From the NCBI GenBank assembly GCA_036745245.1, contig DAIOGN010000020.1:1-33650 (forward strand): a stretch of 33,650 bases of DNA. Direction: 5' to 3'. Of this stretch, positions 24,378-32,104 are shown in pieces (the stretch's first letter is position 1; the number at the start of each line of letters is the position of its first letter). The notes under the pieces are model-generated. The model was not told the DNA's origin and did no database searches. It was given only the letters and a program-made list of their open reading frames with translations. This DNA is from DAIOGN01 sp036745245 (GTDB lineage: Bacteria > Zixibacteria > MSB-5A5 > JAUVRN01). Both the position numbers and the translations under genes were made by a program.

Positions 24378-25775
24378 ATGGCTCCGCAAGCCGAAGAAAA
24401 CTCACAGGACGGTGAGCCTCCCTCCAGAGGCTTGCCCATGTCCCTGCTCGACGAGCCCACGCTCTCGCCCAAGCGGCGTGCGGCGACGCGCAAGCGCTCG
24501 CCCAACGGCAATGGCAACGGCGTAGCCACGGCAGAGCCCACAGGCTCGCCACAGTCCGCCCCCCCAGCCCCACCCGTTCCTATCCGACAGTTCCTCCAGA
24601 GCGGTGTCAACGTGCGGACGGACGCCTTCCGCCACATCCACTATCCCGGGGTGAGCCTGGCCGAGTGGAACGACTGGCGCTGGCAGACGCGCAACCGCCT
24701 GCGGCATCTCGAGGAAATCTCCAAAGTCATCCGCCTCACCAACGATGAGACCTTCGCCCTCAGGCAGGGCGGCACCATGCTGCCGGTGGGTGTCACGCCC
24801 TACTACATGAGTCTGATCGACGGCGAGAACCCCGACGACCCGATCCGCCGCACGGTAATCCCAACCACCCACGAGTTCGTGCGGGGCCCGGGCGAAGCCG
24901 ACGATCCGCTGGGCGAGGATTCTCACTGCCCGGTGCCGGGGCTGGTCCACCGCTACCCCGACCGCGTGCTTCTGCTCGCGCTCGACTTCTGCTCCACCTA
25001 CTGCCGCTACTGCACGCGTTCCCGGGTGGTGGGCCACGGCGAGATCGTGCCCGATCCGGTGCGGCTGGAAATGGCCTTCGACTACCTGAGGCGCAATCCC
25101 CAGATTCGCGACGTGCTCATTTCCGGCGGCGATCCGCTGGCCATGAAGGACGACCGCCTCGAGTGGATCCTGAAAAACCTGCGGGACATCCCCCATATCG
25201 AGTTCATCCGGCTGGGCACGAAAATGCCGGCCGTGCTGCCGCAGCGCATCACGCCCGAATTGTGCCGCATGCTCAGCCAGTACCACCCGTTCTGGATGTC
25301 GGTGCACTTCCTGCACCCGGCCGAGTGCACGCCCGAGGCCTACCGTGCCTGCACCATGCTGGCCGACGCGGGGATCCCGCTGGGCTGCCAGACTGTGCTG
25401 CTCAAGGGCGTCAACGACGAGGTGGCCGTGATGCGCGACCTGATGCACCGTCTGCTCATCATGCGTGTGAGGCCGTACTACCTGTATCAGTGCGATCCCA
25501 TCTCCGGCTCGGCCCATCTGCGCACATCGGTGGCCAAGGGGCTGGAGATCATCGAGGGCCTGCGGGGCCATACCACCGGCTACGCGGTGCCCACGCTTGT
25601 GATCGATGCCCCGGGTGGAGGCGGCAAGATCCCGATCCAGCCAGACTACCTGCAGGGCAGAGACGGCGACGACGTGCTCCTGAGGAACTTCGAGGGGCAT
25701 CAGTACCGCTACTACGACCCGAAGGGGCACAGCAAGCCCAAGGCAAAGTCCAGGGCTCAGGCTCTGGTCCGTTGA
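24378..25775 (+). CDS. kamA: Lysine 2,3-aminomutase, radical SAM/PLP enzyme
   Basis: 465 residues. A disordered Pro/Ser/Gly-rich N-terminus (1-70) precedes the aminomutase fold. The radical SAM cluster motif is C205-STY-C209-RY-C212. SGGDPLA (249-255) is the SAM-contacting GGDP-type motif. The two aspartates that hold the lysine epsilon-amine in the clostridial enzyme (D293 and D330) correspond to D373 in YQCDP and D410 in VIDAPGGGGK, and the PLP lysine to K417; spacings of 37 and 7 residues match exactly. This argues for L-lysine to beta-lysine rather than the glutamate enzyme or the shorter EpmB. Start ATG 24378 has AGGGAGA upstream; M21 is an alternative. It leads an operon with two ATP-grasp genes, not with the beta-lysine acetyltransferase ablB. 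Confidence 0.92.
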   Translation: MAPQAEENSQDGEPPSRGLPMSLLDEPTLSPKRRAATRKRSPNGNGNGVATAEPTGSPQSAPPAPPVPIRQFLQSGVNVRTDAFRHIHYPGVSLAEWNDWRWQTRNRLRHLEEISKVIRLTNDETFALRQGGTMLPVGVTPYYMSLIDGENPDDPIRRTVIPTTHEFVRGPGEADDPLGEDSHCPVPGLVHRYPDRVLLLALDFCSTYCRYCTRSRVVGHGEIVPDPVRLEMAFDYLRRNPQIRDVLISGGDPLAMKDDRLEWILKNLRDIPHIEFIRLGTKMPAVLPQRITPELCRMLSQYHPFWMSVHFLHPAECTPEAYRACTMLADAGIPLGCQTVLLKGVNDEVAVMRDLMHRLLIMRVRPYYLYQCDPISGSAHLRTSVAKGLEIIEGLRGHTTGYAVPTLVIDAPGGGGKIPIQPDYLQGRDGDDVLLRNFEGHQYRYYDPKGHSKPKAKSRAQALVR

Positions 25776-25783
25776 TCAGGGGG

Positions 25784-25802
25784 CGGAGATCTCCCGTCTC
25801 CG
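25784..25802. repeat. Small hairpin in the kamA to ATP-grasp gap
   Basis: CGGAGA (25784-25789), seven bases, TCTCCG (25797-25802), with flanking GGG and CCC that extend the stem after one bulge. There is no T-tract, so it may stabilise or process the message rather than end it. Confidence 0.4.
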
Positions 25803-25872
25803 TCCCGGGGTCGAACGGCTCGGCACTCGCGTACCGCCTTTCTTGAACTGAAGCACCGTAAGGAGATTCACA

Positions 25873-26919
25873 ATGGGTAAGAAGAATGCCTGGGGCGAGG
25901 CGACCCCGGGCTTGCACATCGGGCTCACCTACGATCTGCGTGAGGTCTATCTCGCCGAGGGCTGCACCGAGGAAGAGACCGCCGAGTTCGACCGGGTGGA
26001 GACCATCGACCTTCTGGCGGGTGCGCTGGAGTCCCTGGGTCACACTACCGATCGGATCGGGCACGCTCGCGAGCTCATGGGTCGGCTGGTTCGCGGCGAC
26101 CGCTGGGACCTGGTGTTCAACATCTGCGAGGGGCTGCACGGCATCGCCCGCGAAGCACAGGTCCCCGCCATCCTCGATGTCTACGGCATCGCCTACACCT
26201 TCTCCGATCCGCTGGTGATGGCCCTCACGCTCGACAAGGGGATGACCAAGAACGTCCTGCGAGCCCATGGGGTGCCCACAGCGGATTTCACGGTGGTGAA
26301 GTCGCTCGACGATCTCAAGCGCGTGAGGCATGCCTTTCCGCTTTTCGCCAAGCCGATCGCGGAAGGCACCGGCAAGGGGATCGATCCGGGTTCGATCGTC
26401 AACGACCCGAAGGCGCTTGCCGAGCGCTGCCGCTACCTGCTCGAGCAGTTCGCCCAGCCGGTGCTGGTGGAGACCTACCTGCCTGGCCGCGAGTTCACCG
26501 TGGGCCTGTGGGGGACGGGTGATGAGGCGGAGGCAATCGGCACGCTGGAGATCGTGCTGCGCGAGTCGGCCGAGCCCAATGTGTACTCCTATGTCAACAA
26601 GGAGCGCTGTGAGGAGCTGGTGGACTACGTGCCGGTGTGGGCTGGCAAGGACCCCGTGGTGAAGCTTTGTGAGGAGATCGCCCTCGATGCCTGGCGCGCC
26701 CTCGACTGCCGCGACGGCGGCCGCATCGATTTGCGTTGCGACGCGAAGGGCCATCCGCTGTTTATGGAGGTGAACCCGCTGGCAGGGTTGCACCCGTCGC
26801 ACTCCGATCTGCCCATGATCTGTACTGCCTGCAATATCCCGTATGAAGACCTGATCCGCAGAATTGTGGAGTCAGCCCGCACGCGAATTCCCGCGGGTTC
26901 GAGAGTGACACCCGCCTGA
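25873..26919 (+). CDS. D-Ala-D-Ala-ligase-like ATP-grasp ligase 1
   Basis: 348 residues. The N-terminal domain holds FNICEGLHGIAREAQVPAILDVYGIAYTFSDP (82-113), very like the D-Ala-D-Ala ligase substrate-lid region (F-x-x-x-H/E-G-x-x-G-E-x-x-x-x-Q). The ATP-grasp domain has K160 in FAKPIAEGTGKGI, E200 in LVETYLPGREFTVGL and metal ligands D286, E299 and N301 in RIDLRCD and FMEVNPLAGL. All catalytic groups look present. The family joins an acyl-phosphate to an amine, making a peptide-type bond; the substrate here is unknown. AGGAG seven bases before ATG 25873 fixes the start. It overlaps the next gene by one base and follows kamA. Confidence 0.85.
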   Translation: MGKKNAWGEATPGLHIGLTYDLREVYLAEGCTEEETAEFDRVETIDLLAGALESLGHTTDRIGHARELMGRLVRGDRWDLVFNICEGLHGIAREAQVPAILDVYGIAYTFSDPLVMALTLDKGMTKNVLRAHGVPTADFTVVKSLDDLKRVRHAFPLFAKPIAEGTGKGIDPGSIVNDPKALAERCRYLLEQFAQPVLVETYLPGREFTVGLWGTGDEAEAIGTLEIVLRESAEPNVYSYVNKERCEELVDYVPVWAGKDPVVKLCEEIALDAWRALDCRDGGRIDLRCDAKGHPLFMEVNPLAGLHPSHSDLPMICTACNIPYEDLIRRIVESARTRIPAGSRVTPA

Positions 26920-27995
26920 TGGACGCTCTGGTCCAGGCGCCGCCCGAAGTGGCCAGCCAGTCGCTGAGCGGCAATGGCGGTGACGCCCGTCTGGCGGTCG
27001 TCGTGCACAATGCGCTCGGCCCCAACGCCACGATTGACGAGGCCGACGTGCTGGACCAGGCCGAGGAAGTGGAAACGGCGCTCTCCGCACTGGGATATCG
27101 AGTGCTGCGGCTCACCTGCGATCTCGACCTCGAGAAACACCGGGCGGAACTCGTTTCTCTGAAGCCGCTTTTCGTGTTCAACCTGGTGGAGGCGCTGGGA
27201 GGCTCCGACCGCTTGATCTCGGTGGCGCCGCTCCTGTACGAGTCGATGGGGTTGCCGTACACCGGCAGCCCGGCGTCAGCTCTGTTGATCACGTCCGACA
27301 AGGTGGCCACCAAGCGCCTGCTTCAGGAGGCCGGGCTTCCCACGCCGGGGTGGCTGGCGGAGGGGAGCCAGTCGCGACTGTCGTTCCCGGGGCGGTACAT
27401 TCTCAAGTGCACCTCCGAGCACGCTTCCTTTGGCATGCACGATGATGCCGTGATTCAGGCGCGCGACGAGGACGAGTTGATTCTCGCTCTCAATCGCCAC
27501 CAGGAGCGGGTGGGGCGCCCCTGTTTTGCGGAGGCCTTCGTGGACGGCCGGGAGTTCAACCTTTCGGTGCTAGGTTCCCCCGAGGGTCCACAGGTCCTTC
27601 CGGCGTCCGAGATCGATTTTTCGTCGTACCCTCACGGCAAGCCCCGAATCGTGGGCTACGAGGCCAAGTGGGATGAAAACTCGTATGAGTTCGGACACAC
27701 ACCGAGAGTGTTCGACTTCCCGGCCGCCGATCGCAAGCTCCTGTCACAGCTCGAAAGCCTGGCGGTGCGGACGTACAAGCTTCTGGGCATGCGAGGCTAT
27801 GGCCGCGTCGACTTCCGCGTGAACGCGCAGGGCCAGCCCTGGGTGCTCGAGGCCAACTGCAATCCCTGTCTGACCTCCGGCTGCGGTTTCCAGGCCGCCG
27901 TGGACAAGGCGGGCATGCGCTTCGACGAAGCCGTCGCTCGCATCCTCGCCGACGCGAACAACCGCGTTCAGCCTCAGACCAAGCCTGCCCCCTGA
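26919..27995 (+). CDS. D-Ala-D-Ala-ligase-like ATP-grasp ligase 2
   Basis: 358 residues, a divergent relative of the preceding protein. FVFNLVEALGGSDRLISVAPLLYESMGLPYTGS (85-117) matches the ligase N-terminal lid. The ATP-grasp part has K163 in YILKCTSEHASFG, E205 in CFAEAFVDGREFNLSV and metal ligands D298, E311 and N313 in RVDFRVN and VLEANCNPCLTSGCGF. The last motif has PCL where classical ligases have PGM, suggesting a different acceptor. It starts at ATG 26919 in a TGATG overlap, so translation is coupled to ligase 1. The stop codon lies inside a GGGGTCAG palindrome. Two different ligases in a row suggest two sequential amide bonds, or a hetero-pair. Confidence 0.85.
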   Translation: MDALVQAPPEVASQSLSGNGGDARLAVVVHNALGPNATIDEADVLDQAEEVETALSALGYRVLRLTCDLDLEKHRAELVSLKPLFVFNLVEALGGSDRLISVAPLLYESMGLPYTGSPASALLITSDKVATKRLLQEAGLPTPGWLAEGSQSRLSFPGRYILKCTSEHASFGMHDDAVIQARDEDELILALNRHQERVGRPCFAEAFVDGREFNLSVLGSPEGPQVLPASEIDFSSYPHGKPRIVGYEAKWDENSYEFGHTPRVFDFPAADRKLLSQLESLAVRTYKLLGMRGYGRVDFRVNAQGQPWVLEANCNPCLTSGCGFQAAVDKAGMRFDEAVARILADANNRVQPQTKPAP

Positions 27996-28026
27996 CCCCC
28001 TGTAAATGGGGTCAGAGGCAATTTAC
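27992..28026. repeat. GGGGTCAGA palindrome at the end of ATP-grasp gene 2
   Basis: CTGACCCC (27992-27999) pairs exactly with GGGGTCAG (28008-28015) around eight bases. GTAAAT (28002-28007) and ATTTAC (28021-28026) flank the second arm. The stop codon of the ligase (TGA 27993-27995) is part of the first arm. Confidence 0.7.
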
Positions 28027-28066
28027 TGGCTCCTCGGTCACCAAGCTTTGCCTGCCGGAGCCAGGA

Positions 28067-28091
28067 CCCGTGGGTTAACCCTGCCCACGGG
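28067..28091. terminator. Hairpin between convergent genes
   Basis: CCCGTGGG (28067-28074) and CCCACGGG (28084-28091) enclose nine bases, between the ends of the convergent ligase and outer-membrane genes. No T-tract follows on either strand, so termination is only probable. Confidence 0.45.
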
Positions 28092-28138
28092 AGCTGCCAC
28101 GGAAGCAACGCGGTGCGGATTCGGATCCGGCCAACGTC

Positions 28139-28717
28139 TTAGAAACCGAAGAGCAATCCGAAGTTGAACGAATAGAAGTCTGCATCGACACCATCCAGCG
28201 CAGCGCCCGGTACGTCTTCAAAGTCGTAATTGAGAAGCACGTAGCGGGCTTCTCCGAAGACAATGATGCTCCGCGAAGCCTGCAATTCGAGCCCTCCCAT
28301 CAGATGCCAACCGAATTCCTCGGCGGTCTCGTCGTCTACTCCAGCCTGGTTTATACTGTCCGAAAAGTCGAAGGTGCTATGGTACCAGCCGGCGCCCATG
28401 CCAGCATAGAGCATCGGCACAGGATACAGCAGGCCCGACACCGTAATCGGCCAACTCTTGACGGTGACCGCGCCTGAACCAAAATCCTCCTGCCAATACC
28501 CAATGTCCCCCTCCACACTAAGGAAGGTCAGTGGTTTCACGCGCAGCGTGGCACCCACCAGGTAATCCACTCCTTCAACATCGGGAGTCTTCTGGATGCC
28601 GAAGTGAGGGCCAAGGTACACTTTGGGGGGATCCGTTTCAGTTGACTGACCATGCGAAGTCGCCGGCAGTAGCAATAGAATGCCGAACAAGACGCCCAGG
28701 CTTACTTTCTTGAACAC
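28139..28717 (-). CDS. Small outer-membrane beta-barrel protein
   Basis: 192 residues. A classical signal peptide (MFKKVSLGVLFGILLLLPATSHGQ, cut after about residue 23) is followed by alternating amphipathic strands rich in Tyr, Gly and Phe (VGATLRVKPLTFLSVEGDIGYW, MLYAGMGAGWYHS, SIIVFGEARYVLLNY) and a terminal Phe (FGLLFGF), the recognition end of outer-membrane barrels. Eight strands are likely, as in the OmpA/OmpW-type small porin folds. The start is GTG 28717 with AAGGAG at 28729-28724. The function is unknown. The coding sequence is visibly less G+C-rich than the ligase genes next to it. Confidence 0.8.
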   Translation of the reverse strand: MFKKVSLGVLFGILLLLPATSHGQSTETDPPKVYLGPHFGIQKTPDVEGVDYLVGATLRVKPLTFLSVEGDIGYWQEDFGSGAVTVKSWPITVSGLLYPVPMLYAGMGAGWYHSTFDFSDSINQAGVDDETAEEFGWHLMGGLELQASRSIIVFGEARYVLLNYDFEDVPGAALDGVDADFYSFNFGLLFGF

Positions 28718-28943
28718 GTTGTGCTCCTTTATTCATCGAGGTTTGGTTGTGAACGAAAACTCACGGGTACCAACGCTTCTACAGACTCTTGGCACCACTT
28801 GAGCTACAGTGTTGAGTTAACTACAATGCGCTTGATGGGTCTATCGACCGAAGGGTTGAAAAAGGAGCTAGCTCGCATGGCGGTCTCGGCCTCGTTCCAT
28901 GCGAACGTGTGGCGTTGTGGGGTTGGCCCACCGAATCGAATGC

Positions 28944-28985
28944 CCGGCACGTGTGCCGGTTGGGGTGCCTTCGTAAGGGCACCTC
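28944..28985 (-). terminator. Two hairpins after the clostripain-like gene
   Basis: Reading the minus strand, a stem GAGGTGCC/GGCACCCC (28985-28962, one G-T pair, eight-base loop) begins in the stop codon region of the upstream gene. A second stem CCGGCAC/GTGCCGG (28959-28944, two-base loop) follows. There is no T-tract; the tandem stems may still end or protect the transcript. Confidence 0.4.
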
Positions 28986-30090
28986 ACGGCTTCCGCAGTT
29001 GAAGACACTCCCATCCGGAATGATCCAACTTGGCCGCACTTCGTCCGAAGCGCGCTGGACGGTAGAACACTTCTACTCCCTCACTCATGGCCGGTCGCAG
29101 GTAGGCGGAGTCATCGGCGCAATCACAGCGCACAAGGCCACCGGGCGCCTTCCCTTCCTCTGCCGTTAGACTGTAATCGTAGATACTGTCCACGGACGAG
29201 ACGAATCCCTGCACCCGATCCACGTCATAGACAGCCACGGTGATTTCCGTCTGGAGCTCCGTGGTCAGGCGAACGTATGACTGGCGCGCAACATCCTTTG
29301 CAAAGTCGGACACGTCACCGGCACGTAGTCCAACATCCAATGTCTCAAATGGCTGCACATCCAGGTAGGACAGGTGAAGATTGCCCGGAGAAGCGATGAT
29401 GTACCGTGCCTGCGGCGTGAGCGCAGAGATCGTGTGGGGCGTGCCACCGAAACAGCTCGAGAGTGCAACCAGGTCGAACTTAATCGAATCACCCGTGATC
29501 CGGCTCAATCCGTCGGCAAGGTCATGGACAGTGAACGTCCAGTTCCGGTACGATGCATCGTAGCCCTTGCCGCCCACTTCAGGAATTTCATGACCGAAGT
29601 ACAGGAAGAATCTCGCCCGCCTTGGCTGCCCGGCCACATAAAATCGATCAAAGAGGTCAACGACAGGGTCGAAGCGTGATTCACCGTGGTCGCGCCAGTA
29701 CGACTCCTGAGCGATGAGCCGCCCGCTCCGGTAGTAAAAGAACTCTCCGTCACTGCGAGGGAAGAACAGCAGCGTATGTGTTCTGCGCTTTTCGTGAAAA
29801 ATGAACACCTCGGCTTGAGAGTTCCGCTCCGCAACCTGTTTCGCCCCTGCGAGAACTTCCACGTCTGCTTTGTACTCCCGGCCCTCCGAGTCGTGAAATC
29901 CGTAGCCGCCATCGCCGTGGATGACGAACACGACGGTATAGTCAATCGGGAGAGCACTCTCCAGCGCAGGGGATGGATCTAAGGGGATGGGAGGAGCAGA
30001 GCTACACGAGCAGAAGAGCAGCCCGAGCGCGAGGCAACGGGCCCCTCTGAGTGCATCGACTAGAGAGGGGCGCCGCTTGCCAAGGAACAC
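28984..30090 (-). CDS. Clostripain-like (peptidase C11-type) exported protein, probable lipoprotein
   Basis: 368 residues from GTG 30090, which has GGAG five bases upstream; a longer TTG start at 30162 lacks support. The N-terminus is basic then hydrophobic (LALGLLFCSCSS), with a lipoprotein-type Cys (C29). The order of motifs follows clan CD family C11: a first strand YTVVFVIHGDGG, then FDPVVDLFDRFYVAGQPRRARFFLYFGHEIPEVGG with H167, then FDLVALSSCFGGTPHTISALTPQARYIIASPGNLHLSYLDVQPF with C213. C11 enzymes have WDHG and DAC here, so both catalytic residues are kept in altered settings. A role in the envelope, perhaps processing exported proteins, is inference. It follows the tail-anchored gene after 52 bases. 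Confidence 0.65.
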   Translation of the reverse strand: MFLGKRRPSLVDALRGARCLALGLLFCSCSSAPPIPLDPSPALESALPIDYTVVFVIHGDGGYGFHDSEGREYKADVEVLAGAKQVAERNSQAEVFIFHEKRRTHTLLFFPRSDGEFFYYRSGRLIAQESYWRDHGESRFDPVVDLFDRFYVAGQPRRARFFLYFGHEIPEVGGKGYDASYRNWTFTVHDLADGLSRITGDSIKFDLVALSSCFGGTPHTISALTPQARYIIASPGNLHLSYLDVQPFETLDVGLRAGDVSDFAKDVARQSYVRLTTELQTEITVAVYDVDRVQGFVSSVDSIYDYSLTAEEGKAPGGLVRCDCADDSAYLRPAMSEGVEVFYRPARFGRSAAKLDHSGWECLQLRKP

Positions 30091-30142
30091 ATGCGCTCCG
30101 TTGCGCCCAGCGAGTTTGGAGCAGACGCTCTCCACTGAGCCA

Positions 30143-30574
30143 CTACAGGATGAGAACCGCAATTAGAATGATCAGCAGCAGAGCGACCAGGCTGATGGTC
30201 ACAGTCTCAGCCTGCTCCATGTCCTGCACAATGTAATCAGCAAAGTCGTTCAGTTGCGCATCGGGTACGCCAGCGTATCCATTGAGGCCGGCGAGCTCGT
30301 CCTGTTTGTCTTGTAGCGTGACCTTGAATTGTGCAATCCCTTCCTTGTCGTTCTTGGACACCAGCGGCGAGCCTTGCACCGTGCTCAGCGCGCTCTGCAT
30401 TTTGTTCAATGATTCGTTCAGGACCTCACGCTTTGCCGATGGATCCTCCATCGCCTTCACTTTGTTTGCCACGTCGCTGAAGTGGTTCTTGAGCTTGTCT
30501 TGTGCCTGCGCACGTCCTCCGAACGCCATGACAAGCGCCACCGCAGCCAGGTACATTCCTATTCGTCTTAACAT
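30143..30574 (-). CDS. Small exported protein with helical body and C-terminal membrane anchor
   Basis: 143 residues from ATG 30574, with AGGAG five bases upstream. Residues 1-25 (MLRRIGMYLAAVALVMAFGGRAQAQ) are a signal peptide with an AQA cleavage site. The body (26-120) is charged and helical, with DKLKNHFSDVANKVKAMED and KEGIAQFKVTLQDKQDELAGL suggesting coiled coils. The end is a membrane helix (ISLVALLLIILIAVLIL) with no tail, so the protein should be held in the inner membrane facing the periplasm. I do not recognise the family. It lies upstream of, and probably in one operon with, the clostripain-like gene; it could be its partner or substrate. Confidence 0.7.
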   Translation of the reverse strand: MLRRIGMYLAAVALVMAFGGRAQAQDKLKNHFSDVANKVKAMEDPSAKREVLNESLNKMQSALSTVQGSPLVSKNDKEGIAQFKVTLQDKQDELAGLNGYAGVPDAQLNDFADYIVQDMEQAETVTISLVALLLIILIAVLIL

Positions 30575-30855
30575 GCCTGCTCCTTTGTCGGAGAGGGTTT
30601 TTCCTGTCCGGGTAGGGGTGTATACGTCTGAGCCTTCTTCAATATCTGCATGCCCTGGAAACCCCAGGTGGAATTGCACCGAAGTGTCACGAATTCATGC
30701 AGAACAGAACATAGCTGGGTCCACACACCCGGCCAATCGGCCGAAGGATTGAAAGTGGGACTAGTCCCTTGGGTTGAAAGGCCAGCGGGGTTGCGGCGCT
30801 TTCTCACAAACTCCTCTCTTGAACCAATTCCCTGCGGTCCCCAACTTGCCGCGGT

Positions 30856-31359
30856 ATGAAAGAGAGTGTCGATTCGGCGCAGGAGGTGGTGCTGCGGGAC
30901 GCGCTGGTGCCCGAAGACCGCGCCGCCATCCAAACGATTCTTCAGAGCACGGGCTTCTTCAATCCCGCTGAGATCAGCATCGCATTGGAGCTGATCGACG
31001 ACGGGCTCGACAGGCAGGAAGACTCCGAGTACCGGTTTATGGTCGCCGAGGCCTCAGGTCACGTGGTCGGCTACTCGTGCCTCGGCCCCGTGGCCTGCAC
31101 GGTGTCGAGCTGGGATCTGTACTGGATCGCAGTGAGCCCGGGCACACAGGGCTCAGGGATTGGTCGCAGGCTTGTGCTGGCCTCGGAAGAGCTGGCCCGC
31201 CGCCACGGCGCCACACGCATGTACATCGACACGGCCGGCCGGGAGCAATACGTGCCCACCCGGGCCTTCTACGAGCGCTGCGGCTACGGCGTAGCCGCTA
31301 CATTTACCGACTTTTACGCCCCGGGCGACGCGAAGGTGGTGTTTCTGAAGGTGCTGTAG
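30856..31359 (+). CDS. GNAT-family N-acetyltransferase
   Basis: 167 residues. The acetyl-CoA motif is YWIAVSPGTQGSGIGRRLVLASEELARRHGA (89-119), with Q98-G-S-G-I-G103 as the pyrophosphate loop. RAFYERCGYGVAATFTDFYAPGD near the end is the usual motif B and C-terminal strand. The acceptor is unknown. It stands alone between divergent and convergent neighbours, 2.9 kb downstream of the kamA/ATP-grasp operon in the same direction. Acetyltransferases of this type commonly modify amino groups, so an acetylation step in the same pathway is possible but not shown. No clear ribosome binding site precedes ATG 30856. Confidence 0.88.
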   Translation: MKESVDSAQEVVLRDALVPEDRAAIQTILQSTGFFNPAEISIALELIDDGLDRQEDSEYRFMVAEASGHVVGYSCLGPVACTVSSWDLYWIAVSPGTQGSGIGRRLVLASEELARRHGATRMYIDTAGREQYVPTRAFYERCGYGVAATFTDFYAPGDAKVVFLKVL

Positions 31360-31383
31360 GCCGGCGGAGTGTGCAAACCGACG

Positions 31384-31402
31384 GCTGGGGTCTGACCCCA
31401 GC
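31384..31402. repeat. GGGGTC palindrome between GNAT and lptC
   Basis: GCTGGGGTC (31384-31392), one base, GACCCCAGC (31394-31402). Its last base is also the last base of the lptC stop codon. It lies between convergent gene ends and belongs to the GGGGTCAGA group by its core. Confidence 0.65.
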
Positions 31403-32097
31403 TACGGGCCCGCTGAGTCGGTCCCGCTTGCGCGCTTCTTCTCGCGCATCGTGCCCGACACGCTCTCCTGAATCGTAATTCTTTCGAGCTGATCGTCGGA
31501 GCGCAGGCCGTAGCCTCGCAGGGTGTCGCGCTCCTGGCGCACGATCGTAACGAAGGCATCCGTCGCCACGTTGCGGTGTACGTCATCCCAGAGCAGCGTG
31601 TCGGTCCATAGCTGTACCGAGTCGCGCGTCACGAGGTACACCTTTCCCTTGGCCACCATGTAGCGCTCGAGCGTCGAGTCTTTCCCGGTAGACAGCTCGC
31701 CATACCAGAACAGGCTGTCGGATTTCAGGTGAAGCGAATCGTGGGTGTCCACGGTGACGTGACCATGGGCCACCATGCGCTTCTGCCGCTCCCGCAAGAG
31801 TCCGGAATCCGAGGCGAGAGTGGATGAGTAGTTCCCCTGTGCGTCGTAAAGTTTGGCCACAAGCTTCACCATGAGCATGCTGTCGCGCTTGCGATAGAGC
31901 ACTCCCTTGTCGGCCTGAATCAGCGCGCTTCGAAATTCGCCCTTGGTCATCTCGGTGCTGAAGTCTGAGAGAATCTGATCCGGAAAGGGTCCTGACTTGC
32001 CGCCGGGCGCGGGTGGGGACTCCTCACTGCACGCCGAGACGGCCAGAACTGCCGCACTCGCGAGCGACACACGAAACCACGAGGCCAGGGCGCGCAT
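31402..32097 (-). CDS. lptC: LptC-like lipopolysaccharide export protein
   Basis: 231 residues from ATG 32097. The N-terminus ends in a lipobox (AVLAVSAC, Cys near residue 23). The body is a repeating beta-strand pattern: ADKGVLYRKRDSMLMVKLVAKLYDAQG, then paired strands such as HVTVDTHDSLHLKSDSLFWYGEL and KVYLVTRDSVQLWTDTLLWDDVHRNVATDAFVTI, as in the beta-jellyroll of LptC and LptA. LptC passes LPS from the inner-membrane LptBFG complex toward LptA. Most LptC proteins are anchored by a helix; lipoprotein forms occur in other phyla. It directly follows kdsD, seven bases away, in an LPS operon. The assignment to LptC rather than another OstA-like protein rests mainly on context. Confidence 0.72.
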   Translation of the reverse strand: MRALASWFRVSLASAAVLAVSACSEESPPAPGGKSGPFPDQILSDFSTEMTKGEFRSALIQADKGVLYRKRDSMLMVKLVAKLYDAQGNYSSTLASDSGLLRERQKRMVAHGHVTVDTHDSLHLKSDSLFWYGELSTGKDSTLERYMVAKGKVYLVTRDSVQLWTDTLLWDDVHRNVATDAFVTIVRQERDTLRGYGLRSDDQLERITIQESVSGTMREKKRASGTDSAGP

Positions 32098-32104
32098 GCG
32101 TCGA

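Noticed and set aside
24402..25730. 442-codon minus-strand frame opposite kamA
   Set aside because: kamA has all catalytic motifs in the plus frame; the minus frame is a shadow.
25549..26802. 417-codon minus-strand frame opposite the first ATP-grasp gene
   Set aside because: The plus frame has a ribosome binding site and full ATP-grasp motifs; the minus frame has none.
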